DNA of 64,000 bases from an uncultured Synergistales bacterium (lineage in GTDB: Bacteria; Synergistota; Synergistia; Synergistales; Aminobacteriaceae), in NCBI GenBank assembly GCA_905235735.1, contig CAJOMU010000006.1:60443-124442 (forward strand). Direction: 5' to 3'. This document shows, in pieces, positions 54,119 to 61,912 of this stretch. The translations under genes and the position numbers were made by a program. Below the pieces are notes generated by a model that was not told the origin of the DNA, made no database searches, and saw only the letters and a program-made list of their open reading frames with translations. Numbering within the stretch: the first letter of the stretch is position 1; each line of letters begins with the position of its first letter.

Positions 54119-54688
54119 TTGACTTCAAAGTTAAAAGAGGGATTCACATTCTTGAAGAGATTCGCGAAGGAACCTGGACGAATTGGAAGCGTTACTCCGA
54201 GTTCTAAATTCCTGACTAAGGCCATGTTAGACCGCGTTGACTGGGAGAACGCAAAATATATCGCTGAACTTGGAGCTGGTACAGGAGTATTCACACGTGA
54301 AATTGTGAGACGTGCAAGACCTGATGCAAAAATTTTAGTGTTCGAGATTGATCCTGCATTGCAGAAAGTGATTCGTGATGAACATCCTCATCATGAAGGA
54401 TTAAGTTTGCACAGCGATGCTCAGGAATTGCGGAAATATATGACTGAGAAGGGCATTGATGAACTTGATTTTGTGATTTCAAGCCTGCCCTTTACTGTTC
54501 TGCCTCCCAAAATGACGGTGAGAATTCTGAACGGTGTATTAGAGTGTCTGAAGCCTAACGGACATTTCGTAGCGTATCAGTACTCTTCAATCATGAAGCA
54601 TGTCCTGAAGAAAAAATTTTCACACATGAAGACGCGTTTTGTTCTGCTGAATGTTCCTCCTGCATTCGTATATGACTGTTGGAGATGA
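54119..54688 (+). CDS. Phospholipid N-methyltransferase-like protein
   Basis: A 189-residue SAM-dependent methyltransferase. Start is TTG 54119, with GGAGGAG seven or eight bases upstream. IAELGAGTGVFTREI binds SAM, VFEIDPALQ the ribose site, and VISSLPFTVLPP is the active-site loop. The overall layout resembles PmtA-type enzymes that make phosphatidylcholine and also rRNA dimethyladenosine transferases; PmtA-like is preferred because of the FLKRFAKEPGRIGSVTPSS start. It stands alone. Confidence 0.7.
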   Translation: MTSKLKEGFTFLKRFAKEPGRIGSVTPSSKFLTKAMLDRVDWENAKYIAELGAGTGVFTREIVRRARPDAKILVFEIDPALQKVIRDEHPHHEGLSLHSDAQELRKYMTEKGIDELDFVISSLPFTVLPPKMTVRILNGVLECLKPNGHFVAYQYSSIMKHVLKKKFSHMKTRFVLLNVPPAFVYDCWR

Positions 54689-54711
54689 TTTGAAGGTTGA
54701 AAGGGGAAAAA

Positions 54712-54799
54712 TGGCGGAAACGCAGAGATTCGAACTCTGGTAGCATCACTGCTAAGACGCTCTCCAAGCGCCCGCCTTCGACCGCTCGGCCACGTTTCC
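54712..54799 (-). tRNA. tRNA-Ser (anticodon GGA)
   Basis: An 88-base class II tRNA. Acceptor GGAAACG (54799-54793) pairs with CGTTTCC; CCA is encoded at 54714-54712. The anticodon stem GGCGC/GCGTC closes a TTGGAGA loop, giving GGA, which reads UCC and UCU. The long variable arm is present. Confidence 0.93.
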
Positions 54800-54811
54800 A
54801 CACTGCGAGGA

Positions 54812-54839
54812 ATTATATCACAAAAATTTTCACTCTCAA
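54812..54839 (-). promoter_or_regulatory. Promoter for tRNA-Ser(GGA)
   Basis: On the minus strand TTGAGA (54839-54834), 16-base spacer, TATAAT (54817-54812) with a TGA directly before the -10 box, 12 bases before the tRNA. Confidence 0.65.
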
Positions 54840-54955
54840 TATTCCGTAATATAGTGTGAACTACATACACTTATATACATCATATATGTAGTGGCTTTCT
54901 TTCACGTTATGGTAGAATTCCGCACTATATATTTCAAATAAAGGAGGTGTGATTT

Positions 54956-55267
54956 ATGAAAAAGTATATTGCCGCTTTGATGCTTGCGTTCACTCTATTC
55001 GGCGTAATAGGGTATGAGGCTGTTCATCCTGAAACTGCGTATGCACATTCCAGAAGAAGAAGGTCATACGATTCAAGGAGAAGAGCAGAAAGACATTCAA
55101 GAAGAAGCTACTCGCGAGAAAGATACTCACGAGAAAGACGACATTCAAGAAGAACCGTATACTACAGATGCTCGAAGTGCGAACTTGTAGCGAAGGTATA
55201 TTCTGGACAGCGACCGCCGAGACATCGTTGTAACAGAGGCGGATATTGCAATTGGTACAGAAGATAG
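54956..55267 (+). CDS. Small exported Arg/Ser-rich protein with a Cys motif
   Basis: A 103-residue protein with a signal peptide ending AYA (about residue 30). The middle is made of RRS and SRERYSRE-type blocks, strongly basic. The end has YRCSKCELVAKV and HRCNRGGYC, four Cys that may bind zinc. I do not recognise it. AAAGGAGGTG precedes ATG 54956, and an extended -10 (TGGTAGAAT) lies near 54909. It is probably a secreted polycation-like protein. Confidence 0.65.
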   Translation: MKKYIAALMLAFTLFGVIGYEAVHPETAYAHSRRRRSYDSRRRAERHSRRSYSRERYSRERRHSRRTVYYRCSKCELVAKVYSGQRPPRHRCNRGGYCNWYRR

Positions 55268-55294
55268 ATAGCAAATTCAAACGACAAAAATAAC

Positions 55295-55325
55295 TCCCCT
55301 GAAACTTATCGGGGGAGTTTTCTTT
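55295..55325. terminator. Bidirectional terminator between the basic protein gene and leuB
   Basis: ACTCCCC (55295-55301) pairs with GGGGGAGT (55313-55320), followed by T on the + strand and by a T-rich stretch on the minus strand. Confidence 0.85.
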
Positions 55326-55330
55326 ATCAC

Positions 55331-56392
55331 TTACAGCCTCGAAATTATTTCATCTCTCATCTGTGAACCAGTGATTAATTTCGTGCCCTCAGTGAAAATA
55401 TCAGGTGTTCTCAATCCTGCCTTCAAGACTTCATCAACTGCTCCTTCAATTGCATCTGCCTCTCTCATCATGTCGAATGAATATCTCAGCATCATAGCTC
55501 CTGCAAGAATAGTCCCGATTGGATTCGCTTTGTCCTGACCTGCTATGTCTGGGGCTGAACCGTGAATAGGCTCATACAGTCCGCGATTATCATCACCAAG
55601 AGACGCACTCGGTATCATTCCGATTGAACCGACAATCTGACTTGCCTCATCTGAGAGAATATCTCCGAACGTATTCTCAGTTACGATAACGTCAAATTCA
55701 GACGGAACGCGAATTAATTGCATTGAAGCGTTATCGACGTAAAGATGATTCAGTTTCACTTCGGGATATTCCTTCGCAACTTCCTCGACAACTTCACGCC
55801 ATAATCTTGATGACGTGAGAATATTTGCCTTGTCCACTGACGTTACTATCCTGCGTCGCTTCATGGCCATTCTGAACGCAACATGTGCAATGCGTCTTAT
55901 CTCATGCTCTGAGTATTCCATGACATCACGGGCTGCACGTTCACCTTCAGGGGTCTTGAATGCTTCATGCTTTCCGAAATATATTCCGCCTGTAAGCTCT
56001 CGTACTATGATGAAGTCTATTCCCTTCTCTGCAATGTCCTTGCGTAACGGGCAGGCTGATGCTAACGGAGCAAAAATTTTCGCAGGTCTAATGTTGGCGA
56101 AAACTTTCAGTCCTTTGCGAACACCTAAGAGTCCGCGTTCTGGTCGAATTTCTGGCGGAACGTTATCCCATTTAGGGCCTCCGACTGCACCGAGTAATGT
56201 CGCATCTGAATCTTGGCAAATCTTCAGGCTTTCATCTGGAAGAGGTACACCGTACTTGTCGATTGCATTTCCTCCCATTGCTACTTCATGAAACTCAAAC
56301 TGTCCGGGCGCAACCTTCTCCAACACTTTTAATGTTGCACCGATAACTTCAGGGCCAATTCCATCACCGGGAATTACTGCTACTCTCTTCAT
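55331..56392 (-). CDS. leuB: 3-isopropylmalate dehydrogenase
   Basis: Third enzyme of leucine synthesis; oxidises 3-isopropylmalate with NAD. The 353-residue chain has VIPGDGIGPEVI at the start, RELTGGIYFG near 135-145, the catalytic Lys/Asp segment VDKANIL, and GSAPDIAGQDKANP for the cofactor. It is separated from leuA-C-D by the + strand phosphatase/kinase island, and a promoter of its own lies just upstream. Confidence 0.95.
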   Translation of the reverse strand: MKRVAVIPGDGIGPEVIGATLKVLEKVAPGQFEFHEVAMGGNAIDKYGVPLPDESLKICQDSDATLLGAVGGPKWDNVPPEIRPERGLLGVRKGLKVFANIRPAKIFAPLASACPLRKDIAEKGIDFIIVRELTGGIYFGKHEAFKTPEGERAARDVMEYSEHEIRRIAHVAFRMAMKRRRIVTSVDKANILTSSRLWREVVEEVAKEYPEVKLNHLYVDNASMQLIRVPSEFDVIVTENTFGDILSDEASQIVGSIGMIPSASLGDDNRGLYEPIHGSAPDIAGQDKANPIGTILAGAMMLRYSFDMMREADAIEGAVDEVLKAGLRTPDIFTEGTKLITGSQMRDEIISRL

Positions 56393-56422
56393 ATGTGATT
56401 CTCCTTTTGTAACGTTATACAG

Positions 56423-56450
56423 ATTATAATTGTAACTGCTTTAACCGCAA
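56423..56450 (-). promoter_or_regulatory. Promoter for leuB
   Basis: On the minus strand TTGCGG (56450-56445), 16-base spacer, TATAAT (56428-56423), 30 bases before the leuB start. Its -35 box lies inside the spacer of the oppositely directed phosphatase promoter. Confidence 0.6.
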
Positions 56451-56459
56451 GATTATAAT
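56430..56459 (+). promoter_or_regulatory. Promoter for the phosphatase gene
   Basis: TTGTAA (56430-56435), 18-base spacer, TATAAT (56454-56459), 32 bases before TTG 56492. It overlaps the divergent leuB promoter, so the two may compete for polymerase. Confidence 0.55.
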
Positions 56460-56491
56460 ATTGCGCAAAAATTTAATAGGGTGTGAAACGT

Positions 56492-57376
56492 TTGAAACAT
56501 ATCATTATAGTATCAGTTTTATTGTCATGTATGTGCGGTGTCTGCTTCGGAGAAACAACTGATTTGCAGAACACACAGAGCATCAATCTCAGCAGTGTAG
56601 GCAATGCACGCGAGCTTGGCGGTTATCTCACGAATGACGGCAGAAAAGTGAAACACGGCGTTTTGCTGAGATCTGCTTCCCTTTACAGAATATCAAGCGA
56701 TGATGTAACCCGTCTCACGAAAGACTATAACCTTTCTGTCATTGCTGATCTGAGAATGAGTCTTGAAGCTGCATCAAAACCTGACCCTGTTATCGATGGC
56801 GTGAAGTACGTCAATCTTCGTGTCATTAACGAAGATTTATTCCAACAGGAACTTGAGAAGAAATTAGCTGTCGATGGTGATGCTACGAAGAGACTCATGA
56901 TGATTGCTGAAAGCGGCATTTTGTCTCATGATATGTACGTTGGATTTCTCTCGCAGGAATCCGGCAAGAGGGCTTACCGTGAATTTTTCAGGGAACTTCT
57001 CGCTTTACCTTCAGGACATTCTTTGCTGTTCCACTGCACTCAGGGAAAAGACCGTACAGGCTGTGCGGCAATGCTCATACTCTCCGCGCTGGGTGTCAGT
57101 GAAGAGACGATTGTAGCAGACTACATGCTCACGAACACATTCAACGCTGACCTGATTGATTCTCAGCGCAAAATGCTGCTATCTCACGGCATAAATGAGT
57201 CAGATTTTGAGAAATATATGATAGTTTTTGACGAGGTGAATCCCAAGACTATGAATACAGTACTTTCATGGCTCAGGAAAAATTACGGCTCACCCGTCGG
57301 ATATATCATTAAAGAGCTTGGCATCAGCGAAGACGATATAGCAGCATTGAAAGCAAAATTTCTTGAGGAGAAATGA
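56492..57376 (+). CDS. Exported tyrosine/dual-specificity phosphatase
   Basis: A 294-residue phosphatase of the Y_phosphatase3 type. A signal peptide ends near CFGE (residue 20), so it acts in the periplasm or outside. NARELGGYLTNDGRKVKHGVLLRS is the family start and HCTQGKDRTG the CX5R active site with catalytic Cys and Arg. TTG 56492 has AGGGTG eight bases upstream; GTG 56483 is also possible. Three bases separate it from the STAS-kinase gene, which suggests a shared role. Confidence 0.85.
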   Translation: MKHIIIVSVLLSCMCGVCFGETTDLQNTQSINLSSVGNARELGGYLTNDGRKVKHGVLLRSASLYRISSDDVTRLTKDYNLSVIADLRMSLEAASKPDPVIDGVKYVNLRVINEDLFQQELEKKLAVDGDATKRLMMIAESGILSHDMYVGFLSQESGKRAYREFFRELLALPSGHSLLFHCTQGKDRTGCAAMLILSALGVSEETIVADYMLTNTFNADLIDSQRKMLLSHGINESDFEKYMIVFDEVNPKTMNTVLSWLRKNYGSPVGYIIKELGISEDDIAALKAKFLEEK

Positions 57377-57379
57377 TTC

Positions 57380-58567
57380 ATGAAGACAGAGTTTAAGAAT
57401 GATACCCTCACTATTTTGCTTGAGGGACGCATTGACTCGAACAATACAGGCGAGACTGAGATGCAAATTATGTCGGAATTGTCCCGGAATCCGGCATCAA
57501 AAGTTCAGATTGATGCTGAAAGTCTTGAATATATTTCTTCAGCAGGATTGCGTGTGCTCCTGAAAGTACGCAAGCAGCTCAAAACTTCTCTTCCTGTTCT
57601 GAATGTATCAGGCGAAGTTTACGACATATTCAGCGTAACGGGCTTCACGGAACTTCTTGACGTTCACAGGAAAATGCGTGAGGTTTCAGTTGAGGGCTGT
57701 GAGGTTGTAGGTGAAGGTGCTAACGGAACAGTTTATCGCTTAACCAGAGACGAAATGATAAAGGTCTTCAAGTACAACGTTCCTCTCGAAGCAGTTGAAG
57801 CCGAAAGAGAAGCCAGCCACAAAACCTTCATGCTTGGAGTGCCATGCGCGATTGCCTTTGACACGGTGAAATGCGGAGACAGTTACGGGACGATTTACGA
57901 AATGCTGAACGCCGGAACCCTCAGTGAACGGATAAACGCTGACCATGACAGGCTGCCTGAGCTTGCTAGATCATCAGCCCGGCTTCTGAGACAGCTTCAC
58001 GGAATTGATGTACCTGAAGGACAAATGCCTAGAGCCTCGCGACTCCTCCACAACACAATCGACAATTTGACCGGTGATTTCACGCCCGAAGAAATTGCGA
58101 AAATGCACGCTCTCTACGACGCAATCCCGGAGGAAAATCACTTCGTCCACAACGATTATCACCCCAAAAACATAATGGAGTCCAACGGGGAACTGATGCT
58201 CATAGATCTTGGGGACGCTGGCGCGGGTAATCCTGCGATAGACCTCATTCACTGCTACTTTGTGCTTGAGCTTACGGGACATGTACTAAGGGGAGTCTCT
58301 GATGATGACATCGGATTTATCGGGATAACTTACCGTGATATGCGCGAATTCTGGAATATCTTTGTCGATGAATACTGCGGCGGCGACAAGGAAAAAGTCA
58401 TAAGCCTTCAGGAAAAAGTGAAACCTTACGCGCTGATGATGTACATTACCACAGCACTGGCTCATCCGCTGATGACGCAGGAATACCGCAAAATATACGC
58501 CGACAAGTTCCGCAATGAAGTCCTGCCCCGCTTTGATGAGATGATGAGTTTCAGCTGGGAGATATAA
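57380..58567 (+). CDS. STAS domain fused to an aminoglycoside-phosphotransferase-like kinase, copy 1
   Basis: A 395-residue protein. Residues 1-100 are a STAS domain, as in anti-sigma antagonists (VQIDAESLEYISSAGLRVLLKV, with the Ser that such proteins have phosphorylated). Residues 108-395 are a kinase of the APH/choline-kinase fold: EGANGTVYRL glycine loop, Lys in MIKVFKY, HNDYHPKNIM catalytic loop and LIDLGDAG metal site, all intact. The target is unknown. The gene follows a secreted phosphatase by three bases. By eye the coding sequence is richer in G and C than its neighbours. Confidence 0.8.
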   Translation: MKTEFKNDTLTILLEGRIDSNNTGETEMQIMSELSRNPASKVQIDAESLEYISSAGLRVLLKVRKQLKTSLPVLNVSGEVYDIFSVTGFTELLDVHRKMREVSVEGCEVVGEGANGTVYRLTRDEMIKVFKYNVPLEAVEAEREASHKTFMLGVPCAIAFDTVKCGDSYGTIYEMLNAGTLSERINADHDRLPELARSSARLLRQLHGIDVPEGQMPRASRLLHNTIDNLTGDFTPEEIAKMHALYDAIPEENHFVHNDYHPKNIMESNGELMLIDLGDAGAGNPAIDLIHCYFVLELTGHVLRGVSDDDIGFIGITYRDMREFWNIFVDEYCGGDKEKVISLQEKVKPYALMMYITTALAHPLMTQEYRKIYADKFRNEVLPRFDEMMSFSWEI

Positions 58568-58573
58568 ACGAAG

Positions 58574-58606
58574 CTCCCCTGAATTTAACCTTCGGGGGAG
58601 TTTTTT
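58574..58606 (+). terminator. Terminator after STAS-kinase copy 1
   Basis: CTCCCCTGAA (58574-58583) pairs with TTCGGGGGAG (58591-58600), then six T. The same hairpin is present in the second copy at 60102-60135. Confidence 0.88.
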
Positions 58607-58611
58607 GTGCC

Positions 58612-58765
58612 CTAACGTCTGGCCTTCTTCAATGATGCCATTAATCCGCCGTCATCAATCATCTTCTTTATGAATTCAGGAAACGGTTCGGCATGATACG
58701 TTTTATTCTTCCTGTTGTTCGTGATTATTCCTGTGTCGAAATTCACGCTCACTTCATCTCCGGGT
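58612..58765 (-). pseudogene. leuD 3' fragment left by the duplication
   Basis: Encodes the last 50 or so residues of LeuD without a start codon: [15 protein letters not shown], then [17 protein letters not shown] and KKARR before the stop. Only a few residues differ from the intact leuD at 60141, and the frame is unbroken. It lies in the 340-base gap between the two STAS-kinase genes. Confidence 0.92.
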
Positions 58766-58904
58766 GAATCCCAAGACTATGAATACAGTACTTTCATGGC
58801 TCAGGGAAAATTACGGCTCACCCATAGGATATATCATTAATGAGCTTGACGTCAGCGAAGACGATATAGTAGCATTGAAAGCAAAATTCCTTGAGGAGGA
58901 ATGA
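58763..58904 (+). pseudogene. Phosphatase 3' fragment left by the duplication
   Basis: Encodes the last 46 residues of the exported phosphatase (NPKTMNTVLSWLR to the stop) without a start or active site. Frame is intact, with a few substitutions. The stop is three bases before STAS-kinase copy 2, as in copy 1. The fragment supplies GAGGAGG as the ribosome site of the second kinase gene. Confidence 0.9.
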
Positions 58905-58907
58905 TTC

Positions 58908-60095
58908 ATGAAGACAGAGTTTCAGAATGATACCCTCACTATTTTTATTGAGGGACGCATTGACTCGAACAATACAGGCGAGACTGAGATGCAAATTATG
59001 TCGGAATTGTCCCGGAATCCGGCATCAAAAATTCAGATTGACGCTGAAGGTCTTGAATATATTTCTTCAGCAGGATTGCGTGTACTCCTGAAAGTACGCA
59101 AGCAGCTCAAAACTTCTCTTCCTGTTCTGAATGTATCAGACGAAGTTTACGACATATTCAACGTAACGGGCTTCACGGAACTTCTTGATGTTCACAGGAA
59201 AATGCGTGAGGTTTCAGTTGAGGGCTGTGAGGTTGTAGGTGACGGTGCTTACGCAACAGTTTATCGCTTAACCAGAGACGAAATGATAAAGGTCTCCAAG
59301 TATGACGTTACCCTTGACGAAATAGAGGCCGAACGTGAAGCAAGCCGTAAAGCCTTTCTGCTGGGAGTGCCGTGTGCAATTGCGTTTGACATAGTCAGGT
59401 GCGGAGACAGCTACGGTACAATCTATGAGATGCTGAATGCCGGAACCCTCTGTGAACGGATAAACGCTGACCATGACAGGCTGCCTGAGCTTGCCAGATC
59501 ATCAGCACGGCTTCTGAGACAGCTTCACGCAATCGATGTGCCTGAAGGTCAAATGCCTAGAGCCTCACGCCTCCTTCACAACACAGTCGACAAGATGGCC
59601 GGAGAGTTCACACCCGAAGAAATTGCGAAAATGCACGCCCTCTACAACGCAATCCCAGAGGAAAATCACTTCGTCCACAACGATTATCAGCCCAAAAACA
59701 TAATGGAGTCCAACGGGGAACTGATGCTCGTAGATCTTGGGGACGCGGGCGTGGGTAATCCTGTGATAGACCTCATTCACTGCTACTTTGTACTTGTGCT
59801 CCTCGGACATGGACTCGGTGGAGGCACTGATGATGAGATCGGATTTATCGGGATGACTTACGGTGATATGCGCGAGTTCTGGAATATCTTTATCGATGAA
59901 TACTGCAACGGCGACAAGGAAAAAGTCATCAGCCTTCAGGAAAAATTGAAACCTTACGCGCTGCTGATGTACATGACCGTTGTACTGTCTCACCCGTTAA
60001 TGAAGCAGGAATACCGCAAAATATACATCGAAAAGGTACGCAATGAAGTCCTGTCCCGCTGTGATGAGATGATGAGTTTCAACTGGGAAATATAA
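58908..60095 (+). CDS. STAS domain fused to an aminoglycoside-phosphotransferase-like kinase, copy 2
   Basis: A 395-residue duplicate of the gene at 57380, of equal length. By eye about 57 residues differ; only seven of these are in the first 110 residues, so the STAS domain is better kept than the kinase. Differences include the glycine loop (DGAYATVY against EGANGTVY) and the catalytic loop (HNDYQPKNIM against HNDYHPKNIM); the Asp, Asn and DLGDAG residues remain. No separate promoter is evident, and copy 1 ends at a terminator, so its expression may be lower. Confidence 0.8.
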   Translation: MKTEFQNDTLTIFIEGRIDSNNTGETEMQIMSELSRNPASKIQIDAEGLEYISSAGLRVLLKVRKQLKTSLPVLNVSDEVYDIFNVTGFTELLDVHRKMREVSVEGCEVVGDGAYATVYRLTRDEMIKVSKYDVTLDEIEAEREASRKAFLLGVPCAIAFDIVRCGDSYGTIYEMLNAGTLCERINADHDRLPELARSSARLLRQLHAIDVPEGQMPRASRLLHNTVDKMAGEFTPEEIAKMHALYNAIPEENHFVHNDYQPKNIMESNGELMLVDLGDAGVGNPVIDLIHCYFVLVLLGHGLGGGTDDEIGFIGMTYGDMREFWNIFIDEYCNGDKEKVISLQEKLKPYALLMYMTVVLSHPLMKQEYRKIYIEKVRNEVLSRCDEMMSFNWEI

Positions 60096-60101
60096 TCGAA
60101 G

Positions 60102-60135
60102 CTCCCCTGAATTTAACCTTCGGGGGAGTTTTTTT
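60102..60135 (+). terminator. Terminator after STAS-kinase copy 2
   Basis: Same CTCCCCTGAA / TTCGGGGGAG hairpin as at 58574, followed by seven T. It also separates the convergent leuD end. Confidence 0.88.
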
Positions 60136-60140
60136 GTGCC

Positions 60141-60623
60141 TTAACGTCTGGCCTTCTTCAATGATGCCATTAATCCGCCGTCATCTATCATCTTCTTGAT
60201 GAATTCTGGAAACGGTTCTGCATGATACATCTTGTTCTTCGTCTTGTTGGTGATAATTCCTGTGTCGAAATTCACGCTCACTTCGTCCCCGTCTGAAATG
60301 TCTTCGGCTGCTTCAGGGCATTCAAGAATCGCAAGACCAATGTTGATTGCATTGCGGTAGAATATCCTCGCAAAACTCTTAGCGATTACACATGATATTC
60401 CCGATGCCTTTATCGCTACTGGTGCATGTTCCCTCGATGATCCGCATCCGAAATTCAGACCTGCAACCATAATGTCGCCTTCGTGAACCTTTGCATGAAA
60501 ATTCTTGTCGATGTCCTCCATGCAGTGAGATGCTAATTCCTTCTCGTCCTGACTTGCAAGATAACGTGCAGGAATTATTACGTCCGTGTCTACATGGTCG
60601 CCGTATTTATGTGCAATTGCCAT
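60141..60623 (-). CDS. leuD: 3-isopropylmalate dehydratase small subunit
   Basis: The 160-residue swivel-domain subunit of the isopropylmalate isomerase. [13 protein letters not shown] at the start and [22 protein letters not shown] are family hallmarks. Length is that of the short LeuD form. It follows leuC directly (two bases) and its 3' end was copied in the tandem duplication. Confidence 0.95.
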   Translation of the reverse strand: MAIAHKYGDHVDTDVIIPARYLASQDEKELASHCMEDIDKNFHAKVHEGDIMVAGLNFGCGSSREHAPVAIKASGISCVIAKSFARIFYRNAINIGLAILECPEAAEDISDGDEVSVNFDTGIITNKTKNKMYHAEPFPEFIKKMIDDGGLMASLKKARR

Positions 60624-60625
60624 TT

Positions 60626-61888
60626 CTACATTACCTCCTCAGGATGTGTTATGTGTCCCGTTATTCCCGATGCCGCCGCTACTGCCGGAGACGCAAGATA
60701 TACTTCACTCTTTATGTGTCCCATTCTGCCTACAAAGTTTCGGTTCGTCGTTGATACACAGCGTTCACCTTCCGCCAATATCCCCATGTAACCGCCTAAG
60801 CATGGCCCGCATGTCGGTGTCGATACTACACAGCCTGCATCAAGGAATATGTCAGTGTATCCGAGCTTCATGCATTCACGGTAGATGTTCATCGTCGCAG
60901 GTATTATTATCCCTCTCACACCTTCTGCAAGATGTTTCCCCTTGAGTATTTCTGCCGCAGCTTTCATGTCCTCAATCTTTCCGTTCGTACATGAACCGAT
61001 TACTATCTGGTCAATCTTTATGTCATGGCCTTCACGTGCAGGTCTCGCATTCTCAGGCAGGTGCGGATATGAAACTGTGCAGTCAATATCATCAAGATTC
61101 ATCTCAATCACTGATTCATATTCCGCATCTTCATCGGGATAGTATGCTGTCCATTCACGTTTTACGCGACCGTTCAGGAATTCTCGTGTAATGTCATCAA
61201 CCGGGAATATCCCGTTTTTACCGCCAGCTTCTATGGCCATGTTCGAGATAGTCAATCTGTCTGCCATCGATAATTCTTTCAGACCTTCACCGGAGAATTC
61301 AAGTGATTTGTATAATGCTCCGTCAACACCAATTCGCCCTATGAGAGTTAGTATTACGTCCTTGCCTGATACAAACCTTCTCTTCTTTCCCGTTACGTTC
61401 ACTCGAATCGCCGCAGGTACTTTGAACCACGTATAGCCAGCTGACATTGCCGCTCCCATGTCCGTTGAACCTACTCCTGTCGAGAATGCGTTCACCGCTC
61501 CGTATGTGCATGTGTGCGAATCTGCTCCGATGATTGCCTCTCCTGGTGCAACAAGTCCCTGTTCAGGTAAAAGTGCATGTTCGATTCCCATTGTTCCGAC
61601 ATCACAATAATGTTCAATTCCGAATTTCTTCGCGAACATTCTGCACTGCTTGCATTGAGTTGCTGATTTAATATCCTTATTCGGTACAAAGTGATCCATA
61701 ACAAGAACCACTTTTCCCGAATCAAATACGCTGTCGAAACCTGCCGCTTCAAATTCATTAATTGCTACAGGTGTCGTGATGTCATTCCCAAGAACTAAAT
61801 CTAGTTTCGCCTGTATCAATTGACCCGCATGAACTTCAGACATACCTGCATGTTTCGCAAGTATCTTCTGTGTCATCGTCATTCCCAT
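60626..61888 (-). CDS. leuC: 3-isopropylmalate dehydratase large subunit
   Basis: The 420-residue catalytic subunit, with a 4Fe-4S cluster bound by Cys in [12 protein letters not shown] and [29 protein letters not shown] carries the substrate and active-site residues. The length fits the shorter HacA/LeuC type. GGGAGGC lies upstream of ATG 61888, 24 bases after leuA. Confidence 0.95.
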   Translation of the reverse strand: MGMTMTQKILAKHAGMSEVHAGQLIQAKLDLVLGNDITTPVAINEFEAAGFDSVFDSGKVVLVMDHFVPNKDIKSATQCKQCRMFAKKFGIEHYCDVGTMGIEHALLPEQGLVAPGEAIIGADSHTCTYGAVNAFSTGVGSTDMGAAMSAGYTWFKVPAAIRVNVTGKKRRFVSGKDVILTLIGRIGVDGALYKSLEFSGEGLKELSMADRLTISNMAIEAGGKNGIFPVDDITREFLNGRVKREWTAYYPDEDAEYESVIEMNLDDIDCTVSYPHLPENARPAREGHDIKIDQIVIGSCTNGKIEDMKAAAEILKGKHLAEGVRGIIIPATMNIYRECMKLGYTDIFLDAGCVVSTPTCGPCLGGYMGILAEGERCVSTTNRNFVGRMGHIKSEVYLASPAVAAASGITGHITHPEEVM

Positions 61889-61912
61889 TTCCTTATTGCC
61901 TCCCTCGTTATT

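Larger units (their letters stand above)
57235..60291. repeat. Tandem duplication of a 1.53-kb unit
   Basis: Unit 1 (about 57235-58762) holds the 3' end of the phosphatase gene, the first STAS-kinase gene, a terminator and the 3' end of leuD. Unit 2 (about 58763-60291) has the same order, with the intact leuD at its right end. Matching points are offset by 1528-1529 bases. The junction has the shared bases TGAA. Copies differ by scattered substitutions, so the event is not very recent. Confidence 0.93.

Noticed and set aside
48137..54799. tRNA-associated genomic island between the two tRNA-Ser genes
   Set aside because: No integrase, no direct repeat of a tRNA end and no change in gene type; metA, mcp and sir2 are ordinary chromosomal genes.
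58612..58904. Short functional genes in the gap between the two kinase genes
   Set aside because: Both pieces lack start codons and match the 3' ends of leuD and the phosphatase at a fixed offset; they are duplication remnants.
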